Positions 43,796 through 55,395 of a DNA stretch of 64,000 bases are shown here, one piece after another (the stretch's first letter is position 1; each line of letters begins with the position of its first letter). The translations under genes were made by a program, and so were the position numbers. Under the pieces are notes generated by a model. It ran no database searches and was not told the origin of the DNA. It worked only from the letters and a program-made list of their open reading frames with translations. Origin of the DNA: Siphonodentalium dalli (Eukaryota; Mollusca; Scaphopoda; Gadilida; Siphonodentaliidae); NCBI GenBank assembly GCA_032622095.1, contig CP136069.1, positions 123,742,126-123,806,125 on the forward strand, given 5' to 3'.

Positions 43796-45807
43796 CAAAA
43801 TCCGTGACGTCAGAAATATAGAAATAAACATGGGAGTTCCCAATGTCATGTCGATGTGACGATTTGGAGTATGAGCTCACTCGGTGCAAATCAAACGACG
43901 ATAATTATTCACTATAATATATAGGACATATAGTGGAGTAGATTAAGTCAAATTTTCAAGGCAATTGTTCAAATTGTTACTAAAGCAATGAAGCATGAAA
44001 CTTTGCACATATGTACATATTCACATACTTTTTTATATTATATATGGAGCCACGCTGAAATTTCACTTTAACCCCTCTTTTAAGGGGTTTTCCAAATTTA
44101 TAGAGCGTTTCGTGATTATATAATTTAATAAATGTCGCAATTAATCTCACCATGAAATATACGATTTAAAATTAGGCATATTCAGTACGTGTGACTCTGA
44201 GAGATATAATGCCACATTTTTAGGGTAAAATTGGAACTCCCCGTCCAAGATGGTCGTCAAAATGGCAGCTGAAAGAGGAAATTTGACGTGTTTTCGCCAA
44301 TATCTTCTGGGTCAGGTTCTGCTGTATGGAACTGGTTCAGAAATGTGACTTCATTTTGTATTGCTCATGTTAAGAGATAATTACCCAGCATAACTAAATT
44401 CACCCTCTGGGGACCTCATTCTGCTTAGGCCTCATCTTCTGGGAAGTAACTATGGTATCAAATTAACATTGTTTTTAGTTACGTTTTCCCATCTGGGAAG
44501 TTTCTATATCCCCTAATTTGCAGAAGATAAAATCCATAATCGAGGCTCCAAATGGGTGAACATCACCAACTTCAACTGGGGAACTTCAATCTGATCCTAG
44601 GACTGCCATAGCCATTATCCAATAAACTATCTATCTATCTAGCAGTTGAGAGCCCTAAGCAGAATGAGGTCCACAGAGGGTAAATTTAGTGATGCTATCC
44701 CACTATGCGGTGTAGCGTCACTAAATTCACCCTCTGGGGACCTCATTCTGCAAATGACAGACACGCTATTTGCAGGCTTGCACTCAAGTCTATATAGGCC
44801 CATCAGATGAGGGAAGCAATCCACAGTGATCCCTAGATACCGGTATCTTTTATGACCATGGAAATGGTATAGATCTGTATAGGATATGTCTCTTTTATAA
44901 AATGTAATAGATCTCTGGGATGGAGACACAAATTCTTAGGGACAGGGATGCTGATAATATGAAAATAGGTTTTCCCCCTATTTCTATTCAATAAGTACAT
45001 GTACACCACGAGGGAGGCAAGCCCCCAGTAACCCCTAATTCCCCTTCTATGACCATGGAAATGGTATATATTTGTGCAGGAGATGTCCCTTTAATAAAAT
45101 ATACTAGAGCTCTGGGAATGAGGCACCAATTTTGGGACACCAGAGACAGATATGCTTTTGACTTTTCAACTTTCGAGTCTGTATGGGCTACTACTATGGG
45201 CCCATAATAATATACTATGAGGTGGACTCCATCGTTCACAATTAGAGGGATTGCCAAACTTGTACCCAATGGACAATCACAATCATGCTGAACACGCATC
45301 TGCAGTTTGAAAGTATATAGTGTAAAATATGTCATTTGGTTCACGATATGAATATATTTTTTTCAACTTTTAATCAACATTTAAGACTGAAATGGCTATC
45401 AGTTTACAATTTTACACCATAGTCTGATATGTTCAGCTAGATAGTTTGAGGTATAAAAATTTCAACTCAATTTATGCAAATTAAGTTGCACTGAGTTGGA
45501 AATATTGGTCTTCAATACGTGGGGTGCAGGAATTCTAAGTATCAACAACCCTCTATCCACTGCCTGCATGTGTAACTATATTCTGATATTTTAGATAGCT
45601 CCTTGCTCAGAGCTTCATATTGTTACTTAAACATCCGTTGTTATATTGAAAACAATTCAGTTAATCCCAATTCCGTAAGCCAATGTCTGGCTTATACAAC
45701 TAGCCTAAACACTGACAGTTACTTGCAATCAGTATAGGGTAACATATAATAAGCGTGCAGATCGAGCATGTTTTATCGCCTTTGACTGGTGATATTTTAC
45801 TTTTCAG

Positions 45808-46568
45808 CATTCTACTTCTGCTATCTGTACAGGACAGATTTCATGATTGGCGGACACGCTTTTCTTAAAGATGACTACAGGCGAACTTTGGTTGGGTCCC
45901 AGTTTATTTTCTTCCCTATCCATCACTTTCGGGACAGTGGTCTGGAACATGTGTATAATTACACCGTGAAAGGTCTCGAGGATTACTACAAGAATTTGGG
46001 TTTAGTTGTCGACGACACTCAAGGGACTTTCTACCAATGGCAAGGAATTTCGAGAAACAATTATAATATGGAAGGTCTTGCTCTTAACAATGTCAAAACA
46101 GTAGCTGTTGAAGACATAAGAAGTGTTCGATTTGGAGATATTCTCACATTCGACAATTCGATATGCTCCATTCCTCGCGAGGAAATGCTTCGTGATATGT
46201 GCGAACATCCAACGACGAAAGGCATTGTTGCCGTTTCCGGACGTCACGTGATCGGATACGCACTTGTTCGCAAATGTTTCTTAGGTAGTATTAAAATTGC
46301 CCCTCTTTTCGCTGTTGATTCGGACGTTGCCACTATCCTCTTGAAAAGAGCTCTGGAGACAATTCCAAGAAACAATCAGGTCTCGTTCTCTTCGTCGACG
46401 AATAATGATCATTTCGATAGGTTTGCTGCTGCGAATGATTTTAAGCACTTCAGGGAACAACGCCGAGGAATATTGGTACTGACTAAGAACGCTGATGCTG
46501 CTTTAAAGTTTCATGTTGATTTTAGCAAAGTATTCTTCCTTACCAATGCCACCAACGCACTTTGCTGA
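45808..46568 (+). CDS. YitH-like GNAT acetyltransferase, 3' coding exon (copy 3, intact)
   Basis: Acceptor 'attttacttttcag' at 45807, two bases completing a codon, then about 252 residues to TGA. It reads FYFCYLYRTDFMIGGHAFL, DTQGTFYQWQGI, VRFGDILTFDNSICSIPREE, VSGRHVIGYALVRKC, IKIAPLFAVDSDVA, RFAAANDFKHFRE and FSKVFFLTNATNALC. It is the same length and phase as copy 1 (23175-23929) and clearly paralogous. It fits the C-terminal YitH/HolE acetyltransferase domain. The exon for the N-terminal part was not found. It lies in the left arm of palindrome 2; its mirror copy is broken. Confidence 0.8.
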
Positions 46569-46690
46569 AAACACGAATGTCGTTCAGAATTAATGTATAC
46601 TGGAAGGATACACCTGGTCACGGCATGGCTCGCATATAAACACATATCAGTATTGGGAGAACGGACTAGCTATATATAGTTCTATAGACA

Positions 46691-46696
46691 AATAAA
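46691..46696 (+). promoter_or_regulatory. Possible polyadenylation signal of GNAT copy 3
   Basis: AATAAA lies about 120 bp after the stop codon on the coding strand, a plausible 3' UTR length. Confidence 0.4.
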
Positions 46697-47832
46697 AGTT
46701 TCGCATGATGTCATAAGTAATTCTAAATTAATGCCACCGCCGTAATTTGTATGGTTTGAATTGTTCAAAAACCAATTTAACTTTAAACAATACATCAAAC
46801 GACGTATAAAGTGCAGGCATGATATAACGTTCAGGTTAACCCTTTATCTACGCAACAATCAATGCACAGCCAAGTTATTGAATGTGAATTGTGTCATCTT
46901 ATCATCACCAAGAACTTGCAGACGTATAGCATTTGCGAACCAGAGAAACTCCGGCTAAAGCAGTGCCATTTCATGTACCAAAACGTAAGACTCCATTTTG
47001 ATAACCGAATTCCTATGTTGTCACACAGAGGGGCCTCCTTGACTTATCACCCCGGGCGCTTTCAGGCTCGTTAGCAAATCATCGCTATAACACAACCCTT
47101 CGCGTTTACGTCCGTCGGATGCTTAGTCTGGGAATTTTGGGCTAACATTTCTGGGGCGGCTTGGGGTAATATTTGGCTTCAAGTACTTTCAATCCTAAAT
47201 AGCGAGTAGTGTATTTGGACTTTCGAAATTTATCAATTTTGGACAATTTTTTTTATATATGTTCATGCTTTGATATATTGTTTGTGGAAAAAAATGTACC
47301 GTGTGGTTAGAGCAATGCAGAATAACATTTTACCACATGACCTTGTAACGACCGCTCCCATATATTTGTAGCAATATGTGGGCAATCAATTGTACTCCAT
47401 ATAGACATAGTTCTAGTACCCATTACGCCAGCTAAGTGTTCACAAACTACCATTTCTCGTTTGCTCTCATTTTCCAGAGACCGTTGCCATGGAAACCACA
47501 TTTACTCATTATCAGTAGCATGTAGCCCCCCCCCCCCCACCAAAAATATAGCGTTTGGGACAATTAATATATATACAAAGTGCATGTTATAGTGCGGTTA
47601 GTCACGATTGTTCTGAGTTAAAAGAGAGTACAGTTATAGTGCACCAAGGCTCTCGCTGCGGGTACATCTTAAAAATCGTACACAGTTTGTTGAACTATTA
47701 TTACCAAGAAGAACATGAAGAAATAAAACGAATTTGTTCTTATTTTCATTATCAACAATCATCCAGTGTCGAGATTTAGCATATTTAAATCAGCGTGTGT
47801 AAACATCTGAAACACCACAGCTCGTCAGTGTT

Positions 47833-48220
47833 AGAGACCTTTCGCAAAAATCACAATTACGATTACGGATAGGAATTATTGTCCTGGTATAAGGTTGACA
47901 CCATGACAATTTACCTACGATGGTCAATTGATGAGACGGCATATACCCCACTATATCCAGTTACACGCATATTTGATGGAAAAAGTAATATGTGTCTCTT
48001 TCAGGTCCCATGTAATACACCACACGGATACTGTTAGAGAGTCCCCAATCAGGACCGGTGGCACGTTCTTGGCACATCTGCGCATAATTAAACTGCGTGG
48101 GGTATATTTCATCTCACATAAGAACCCACGACCCCCGTGCGTAAAGATCTAATTTTGGCCGTATACTGACAGGATATTTCCATATCCGTAATCGTATTCG
48201 TGATTTTGCGAAATGTCTCT
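47833..48220 (+). mobile_element. 388-bp TIR element at the palindrome 2 axis
   Basis: Ends 'agagacctttcgcaaaaatc' (47833) and the complement of 'agagacatttcgcaaaatc' (ending 48220) form TIRs of about 37 bp including 'acgattacggat'. The inner terminus sits in the 50-bp spacer of palindrome 2. The mirror arm holds the body and outer end (48236-48603) but not a second inner end. Confidence 0.75.
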
Positions 48221-48235
48221 ATTATGTTTTCCGCA

Positions 48236-51188
48236 ATATGGAAATATCCTGTCAGTATACGGCCAAAATTCGATCTTTACGCACGGGGGTCGTGGGTTCT
48301 TATGTGAGATGAAATATACCCCACGCAGTTTAATTATGCGCAGATGTGCCAAGAACGTGCCACCGGTCCTGATTGGGGACTCTCTAACATTATCCGTGTG
48401 GTGTATTACACACGGATAAGAACATGGGACCTGAAAGAGACACATATTACTTTTTCCATCAAATATGCGTGTAACTGGATATAGTGGGGTATATGCCGTC
48501 TCATCAATTGACCATCGTAGGTAAATTGTCATGGTGTCAACCTTATACCAGGACAATAATTCCTATCCGTAATCGTAATTGTGACTTTTGCGAAAGGTCT
48601 CTAACACTGACGAGCTGTGGTGTTTCAGATGTTTACACACGCTGATTTAAATATGCTAAATCTCGACACTGGATGATTGTTGATAATGAAAATAAGAACA
48701 AATTCGTTTTATTTCTTCATGTTCTTCTTGGTAATAATAGTTCAACAAACTGTGTACGATTTTTAAGATGTACCCGCAGCGAGAGCCTTGATGCACTATA
48801 ACTGTACTCTCTTTTAACTCAGAACAATCGTGACTGACCGGACTATAACATGCACTTTGTATATATATTAATTGTCCCAAACGCTATATTTTTGGTGGGG
48901 GGGGGGGGGGGGCTACATGCTACTGATAATGAGTAAATGTGGTTTCCATGGCAACGGTCTCTAGAAAATGAGAGCAAACGAGAAATGGTAGTTTGTGAAC
49001 ACTTAGCTGGCGTAATGAGTACTAGAACTATGTCTATATGGAGTACAATTGATTGCCCACATATTGCTACACATATATGGGAGCGGTCGTTACAAGGTCA
49101 TGTGATAAAATGTTATGTTTGTTACCAGTTATTCTGCATTGCTCTAACCACACGGTACATTTTTTTCCACAAACAATATATCAAAGCATGAACATATATA
49201 AAAAAAATTGTCCAAAATTGATAAATTTCGAAAGTCCAAATACACTACTCGCTATTTAGGATTGAAAGTACTTGAAGCCAAATATTACCCCAAGCCACCC
49301 CAGAAATGTTAGCCCAAAATTCCCAGACTAAGCATCCGACGGACGTAAACGCGAAGGGTTGTGTTATAGCGATGATTTGCTAACGAGCCTGAAAGCGCCC
49401 GGGGTGATAAGTCAAGGAGGCCCCTCTGTGTGACAACATAGGAATTCGGTTATCAAAATGGAGTCTTACGTTTTGGTACATGAAATGGCACTGCTTTAGC
49501 CGGGGTTTCTCTGGTTCGCAAATGCTATACGTCTGCAAGTTCTTGGTGATGATAAGATGACACAATTCACATACAATAACTTGGCTGTGCATTGATTGTT
49601 GCGTAGATAAAGGGTTAACCTGAACGTTATATCATGCCTGCACTTTATACGTCGTTTGATGTATTGTTTAAAGTTAAATTGGTTTTTGAACAATTCAAAC
49701 CATACAAATTACGGCGGTGGCATTAATTTAGAATTACTTATGACATCATGCGAAACTTTTATTTGTCTATAGAACTATATATAGCAAGTCCGTTCTCCCA
49801 ATACTGATATGTGTTTATATGCGAGCCATGCCGTGACCAGGTGTATCCTTCCAGTATACATTAATTCTGAACGACATTCGTGTTTTCAGCAAAGTGCGTT
49901 GGTGGCATTGGTAAGGAAGAATACTTTGCTAAAATCAACATGAAACTTTAAAGCAGCATCAGCGTTCTTAGTCAGTACCAATATTCCTCGGCGTTGTTCC
50001 CTGAAGTGCTTAAAATCATTCGCAGCAGCAAACCTATCGAAATGATCATTATTCGTCGACGAAGAGAACGAGACCTGATTGTTTCTTGGAATTGTCTCCA
50101 GAGCTCTTTGCAAGAGGATATTGGCAACGTCCGAATCAACAGCAAAAAGAGGGGCAATTTTAATACTACCTAAGAAACATTTGCGAACAAGTGCGTATCC
50201 GATCACGTGACGTCCGGAAACGGCAACAATGCCTTTCGTCGTTGGATGTTCGCACATATCACGAAGCATTTCCTCGCGAGGAATGGAGCATATCGAATTG
50301 TCGAATATCTCCAAATCGAACACTTCTTATGTCTTCAACAGCTACTGTTTTGACATTGTTAAGAGAAAGACCTTCTATATTATAATTGTTTCTCGAAATT
50401 CCTTGCCATTGGTAGAAAGTCCCTTGAGTGTCGTCGACAACTAAACCCAAATTCTTGTAGTAATCCTCGAGACCTTTCACGGTGTGTTCCAGACCACTGT
50501 CCCGAAAGTGATGGATAGGGAAGAAAATAAACTGGGACCCAACCAACGTTCGCCTGTAGTCATCTTTAAGAAAAGCGTGTCCGCCAATCATGAAATCTGT
50601 CCTGTACCGATAGCAGAAGTAGAATGCTGAAAAGTAAAATATCACCAGTCAAAGGCGATAAAACATGCTCGATCTGCACGCTTATTATATGTTACCCTAT
50701 ACTGATTGCAAGTAACTGTCAGTGTTTAGGCTAGTTGTATAAGCCAGACATTGGCTTATACGGAATTGGGATTATTAACTGAATTTTTTTCAATATAACA
50801 ACGGATGTTTAAGTAACAATATGAAGCTCTGGGCAAGGAGCTATCTAAAATATCAGAATATAGTTACACATGCAGGCAGTGGATAGAGGGTTGTTGATAC
50901 TTAGAATTCCTTCACCCCACGTATTGAAGACCAATATTTCCAACTCAGTGCAACTTAATTTGCATAAATTGAGTTGAAATTTTTATACCCCAAACTATCT
51001 AGCTGAACATATCAGACTATGGTGTAAAATTGTAAACTGATAGCCATTTCAGTCTTAAATGTTGATTAAAAGTTGAAAAAAATATATTCATATCGTGAAC
51101 CAAATGACATATTTTACACTATATACTTTCAAACTGCAGATGCGTGTTCAGCATGATTGTGATTGTCCATTGGGTACAAGTTTGGCAA
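48236..51188 (-). repeat. Palindrome 2, right arm (2.95 kb)
   Basis: Reverse complement of 45251-48185, with scattered differences: small deletions in the GNAT copy and a longer poly-C/G run near 48899. It ends 'tttggcaa' at 51188, after which unique sequence begins. Confidence 0.9.
49886..50626 (-). pseudogene. YitH-like GNAT exon (copy 4, broken)
   Basis: Mirror copy of 45808-46568. It lacks 12 bp (in frame) near 50485, removing residues around HVYNY, and 8 bp near 50304, between GDI and the FDNS block, which shifts the frame and ends the protein early. Downstream of the shift the C-terminal frame (FDNSICSIPREE to TNALC) is otherwise clean, so the damage is recent. Confidence 0.85.
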
Positions 51189-51339
51189 GTACACCTATTG
51201 TAATACATTGAAATATAGTAATTTCTATGCAGGATTTAGAAGGATGGACGGTCCTTCTGACATCTTATTCGACGAGATCATTTTCTTGGTTATACACTCA
51301 ATGACCAGTGAAACAAAGTTAAATTTCTTTTGATTAGCT

Positions 51340-51410
51340 CTTCCACGAATATTCGGTTCGAATATCGAGCGAATATTCGAATAGTATTCGAATATTTAGA
51401 TAAATTATAA
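51340..51410. repeat. ATTCGAATA-rich simple repeat
   Basis: Repeated 'cgaatattcgaatag' motifs. A similar cluster lies at 57305-57365. It may mark old element ends, but no boundaries could be set. Confidence 0.5.
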
Positions 51411-51452
51411 AAATATATAGATAGCATATTTTGGAACCAATTTATTATTTAA

Positions 51453-52035
51453 AGGGGTACTGTACGCCAAATGTTGTTGTTGGTTTCTATAGTCTCCGAG
51501 TCGAAGAATAAGGTAACAATTTTTTCATTATTTGAAAGTCTGTTGAGTACGAAGTAGTGTTACGGATGACAAATTTACCGGAATGCAAAAATACAAATTG
51601 TCGTTGTCGAGTAATTTTTGTACAGTTTTCAACCAAATGAATCAAATAAAAGTTATATTATAAGCATACTAGTCCCAGATAATCATTTAAGTTATTGCAT
51701 CGTCGCTAGTCAGTGAGTGGCTTGAGTGTTCACCCCGTTTCATCATAATATTTTAAGCGATCGTGTGTGCGATCGGTTTAACAATCCAGTTTCCCTCAAT
51801 TACTTTGTTTGATTACGAAAATTCGTAATTTAATTGACGCCATTTTATGGCTCCAGTCATAAATTCAATTTATATCAAATTATTAACTTTTAAATTATTA
51901 AATTTTAAGATAGCCTATTAACCTGAGCGTTTACAGAATACATCTTCGACTCAAATTACTTATGTTTCTATATATTATCGATATTAGATCGTTGTTGTCA
52001 CCGGAAATTTAATGAAAATGGCGTACAGTACCCCT
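51453..52035. mobile_element. 583-bp TTAA-flanked MITE
   Basis: Ends AGGGGTACTGTACGCCA and its complement, flanked by TTAA at 51449-51452 and 52036-52039. TTAA duplications fit piggyBac or Kolobok mobilisers. No coding. Confidence 0.8.
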
Positions 52036-52099
52036 TTAATGAAATAGCATATTTATACATGCACATGCTATACAAAAAAAAGAGAGAAAAACAAGTCTT

Positions 52100-53530
52100 T
52101 TGGCTTAATAGCAAGAATTTATCTGTTTATGAAGTTCAAGTAGTCAATGTCCCATGCATGGCTTAAAGGTTCTTGTTCAAGAAGTGTAACATTAGGACAG
52201 TCTGCGGCTTCAACCGGTTGCGTTTTTCAGTAGAGATCAGCCCTGCGGGAGCCTTTTCAGTTTTGGCATCCAACGTGAAGTGAGTCCATATATATGATTT
52301 CTTCGAATTTGACGCCATATTATACACACAAGACAGTGACAACGCGCAAACAAAACAAAACGATGCCTTATAGAAAACTTAATCAGATTTCGCGAAGCGA
52401 AATCTGAAAGTTTTCATGACGGTAACGCGCATGAGATCCGTATACCTATGAAGCTGTATTATTGTATTCTATATATAGTTCACGTTACCTGAGAATAGTA
52501 TCAGAGCACGCGCTTAACGTAACGTAAAGTGGCGCTCTCTTATATGAAAGGCGCAATAAAAACGATTTTCCTATTGGTCAGATTATCTATCTTAACCAAT
52601 CAGATTTGACGTTGCATAGACATGGTTGTTGCTAAGCCTTGTAGTTCAAATACAGAACTCACCACCTCGGCGTTAGTATTTCCACAAATTACCTATTATC
52701 ACACAACAAAAGGATGAGATGAAAACTATATACATAGAAGGTGAGTGATCTAAATAAAAAATTGTACTTCATATATTGTTTCGGACCGAAAAATGTCACC
52801 AAAACACTTCTTTTACTGTGATTTGAGACTTCCGTTGTTTGACTCTTTGAGTCTGACTTGGTCAAGTTTGTGTTTGAAACTGACAGTTTCAAACTCTGAG
52901 TCTTTGTTATTGCCGTTCGTGTTTCAATGAATGATTAACTGAAAGTTAACTTGGCCAGATAACTAGATCATAGGTGCCATCAACTGAATGAATTTAATCG
53001 CAAAAATGCGTCTAATTTATCAATTCTCAGCAGTCTCTGTTCCAACTCCAAAGCTTAACAACAGTTGTCATTAGCGAAGACCTGAAAAAAAATCTAAACA
53101 CATTTCCGGTTATTCCAACAAGGTGAAGGACAAGGTCGGGACAATTCTCAAAACAAAAATTAAAATCCTTGAAATTGAAATGAAATTAGGCTTCATCTTG
53201 GACGTGAGGAATTATTCTGACTTCGTCTTTTCAATGTGGATTTAGCGGGCGTTAGTTCAAAATTATCTGATTCTAATTAATGGCCAGATTTCCGGTGAAT
53301 ACCGTGAATCGTGATCACATTTACCAGTTTACACTACTGTCACTAGTCACAACGTGAATTCAAGGATTGTACTATTTGTATATACATTCCGCTTTGTTTA
53401 ATTTGAATGTGAATACTACTAGTGCTAGTTTTGTGAAAGTAACATAAATTGGATACATAAATACACGGAGACACATTTGTCAATTGACTTGTCCCAAACG
53501 ACATACATGTATCAACACAAGTAAGAAGAA
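52100..53530. other. Mostly unrecognised; one hairpin
   Basis: A near-perfect 45-bp hairpin (agatttcgcgaagcgaaatct at its heart) lies at 52374-52418. The rest has short frames only and no recognised repeat or gene. Confidence 0.5.
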
Positions 53531-53534
53531 GTAA

Positions 53535-55395
53535 GATGGATGCTGATTGTTTATGTCTAGATCATGCCATGATTCATGAATCTCTACTGAAGCTAGAACG
53601 CCGTAGAGATCATATTCCATCTTTACAATTCCCAGGAATTTTTTTTAAAGTTTTGACGTCACAGTGAACCTTATAAAGTAACGCGGGAATGTACTTCTTT
53701 GTTCATACCTGTTGCTTAATGATTTATTCATCGGTAAGTGAAGTTCCCAGCTCGAGATTATATTATTTACGTGACTTTTGAGACCCGATTCCGCGATAAA
53801 TATTTATTTTATTCCCTGTCATGAAAATTATTGTTGTAAGGCCAAAGTAAAAAGATACTATGTTTCCGCACATCGACCGACCCTAAAAATAACCCGCCGA
53901 CCCTAAACTTTTTATTGATATTTTGAGGAAAATGTCAAAATTTTCTAAAATTTACTGTTTTTTACCACTAATGCTCATAAATATTGATGACCTTTAGTGT
54001 GCAAAACACATGGTTTCTAACATATCCCTGTGAAAAGTGACCATGAATTGACGGCTGTCTCAAAGGCCCCAGGTGTGTGATGGGTTGTGGATTGATGGGC
54101 ATACATTTTGCAATTTTAATTTCCTGAGTATCTCAGACTATCTCCTGCCTGCTTTTACAGTGCTTCATGTCTTGTTTGGGACTTATGGAACACTATCAAC
54201 AGACATGGTGGGTGTATATATACATGTATAGAGGTTATCACCACATATGTTAGGGGTATACTCTCGGGCTCCAAATAAAAGTGCAGACCCAAATAATAGT
54301 GCAGGGTGGAAATTCCATTGAAAATTAATAAAAGTGCAGACCCAAATAATAGTGCAGGGGGAACTCTGAGCAAAACATCAACTGTGGTTAAACAAATTAT
54401 TTTTACAGCAGGTCAAGTATACTGAGGAGTCAACATAGTATGTATCATGTGTGTTTTTGTATGCCATATACTTGAATATGTACATGCATAAAGTTATCAG
54501 TAAGCTCATCATTTTGATATCAGAATCATATAGAAATCTTGAGTTTGTGCTGATTTATATTTTCATAGCCTCAAAATTAATAAACGTGCAGACCCAAATA
54601 AGCACTGTGCAGGGGGGAAATTTCCCAAGAAAATAATAAACGTGCATGCATGTTTATTTGGAGCCCAAGAGTAGCTACTGTCTCCAAAAACCAGGCATGC
54701 TCGGTGGATGTACTGGCTACCCCCAGACAATGGGATGTAGTCGTCACAATACAAGTACAGTACAGCATATATAATGGCGGTATTATTGGTAAAATTCTTA
54801 TAAAAAGTTAGTGACATCAATTTCCTACCAAGTTTATAGCCAAATTTATGAAAATGTGCTACATGTACATGTCATGTATGTGAATAATAAAAAACACACC
54901 TAAGCATGAAATTTGATTTTTTTATCAACCTTAATGTATATTTCCAGTTTCCACTGTGTTGATCAAGTAATACTTTCCTCACAACACGGGTTGGCATTTT
55001 ATGTCACTTCGGTCGATGTAGTTCAATATTTCTGCAGCTGGATAACAAATATCGAAATAAAATAAAAATAAAAAAAATCCCTACCTACCAACCCTATTTT
55101 TTTCGCTCTGTTACCGGAAACATACAATCTTTTTTCTTTGGCCTTAGCGACATAATGCGAAAGCAATTCTGTAATATCGAGCTGGGAACTTCACGTACCG
55201 ATGAATAAATCATTAAGCCACAGGTACGTACATGTATGAACAAAGAAGTACATTCCCCATGTTATTTTTTTTGACTTTATACGGTTCCCTGTCAAAACTT
55301 AAAAAAAGTTCCCGGGTTTTGTACAGGTGGAATATGATCTCTACGGGCGTCAGCATTAGTAGAGATTCATGGCATGATCTAGTTTATGTCATGAT
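53535..55395. mobile_element. Element with about 350-bp imperfect inverted repeats
   Basis: 'ctagatcatgccatgattca' near 53558 pairs with its complement near 55365. 'gagatcatattccatct', 'gaatgtacttctttgttcat', 'gatttattcatcggta', 'agttcccagctcgag' and 'aaggccaaagtaaaaagat' (53845) all pair, in order, with 55075-55340. The arms are about 80% alike by eye. The centre holds a nested MITE. No coding gene found. Confidence 0.65.
54261..54671. mobile_element. 411-bp TA-flanked MITE nested in the inverted-repeat element
   Basis: Ends CTCTCGGGCTCCAAATAAA and the complement of CTCTTGGGCTCCAAATAAA, with TA on both sides (54259-54260, 54672-54673). The interior has three copies of 'aagtgcagacccaaataatag'-like text. 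The TA duplication suggests a Tc1/mariner mobiliser. Confidence 0.75.

Larger units (their letters stand above)
40836..45250 (-). repeat. Palindrome 1, right arm (4.4 kb)
   Basis: Reverse complement of 34943-39340, with scattered substitutions and indels. The tandem block at 41940-42130 has four units here against two in the left arm. It ends 'attagaggga' at 45250, directly followed by the first base of palindrome 2. Confidence 0.9.
45251..48185 (+). repeat. Palindrome 2, left arm (2.9 kb)
   Basis: Reverse complement of 48236-51188. It carries the intact GNAT exon (45808-46568), then AT-rich sequence with a poly-C run (47526-47539) and most of a 388-bp TIR element (47833-48220). Open frames near 46862-47074 and 47307-47501 recur in the other arm with a few substitutions; I do not recognise them. 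Confidence 0.9.

Noticed and set aside
34954-45344. Mirror-image open frames shared by both arms of palindrome 1
   Set aside because: Identity only reflects the arms. The frames are short, often start at non-ATG codons and show no domain; not called as genes.
46761-49693. Frames of 64-74 codons repeated in both arms of palindrome 2
   Set aside because: Same reason; differences between arms show no sign of protein-level constraint that can be judged from two copies.
34943-51188. Palindromes dismissed purely as an assembly artefact
   Set aside because: Arms differ by deletions, substitutions and tandem-unit number, which argues against one molecule read twice; joined haplotypes remain possible and are noted as a test.
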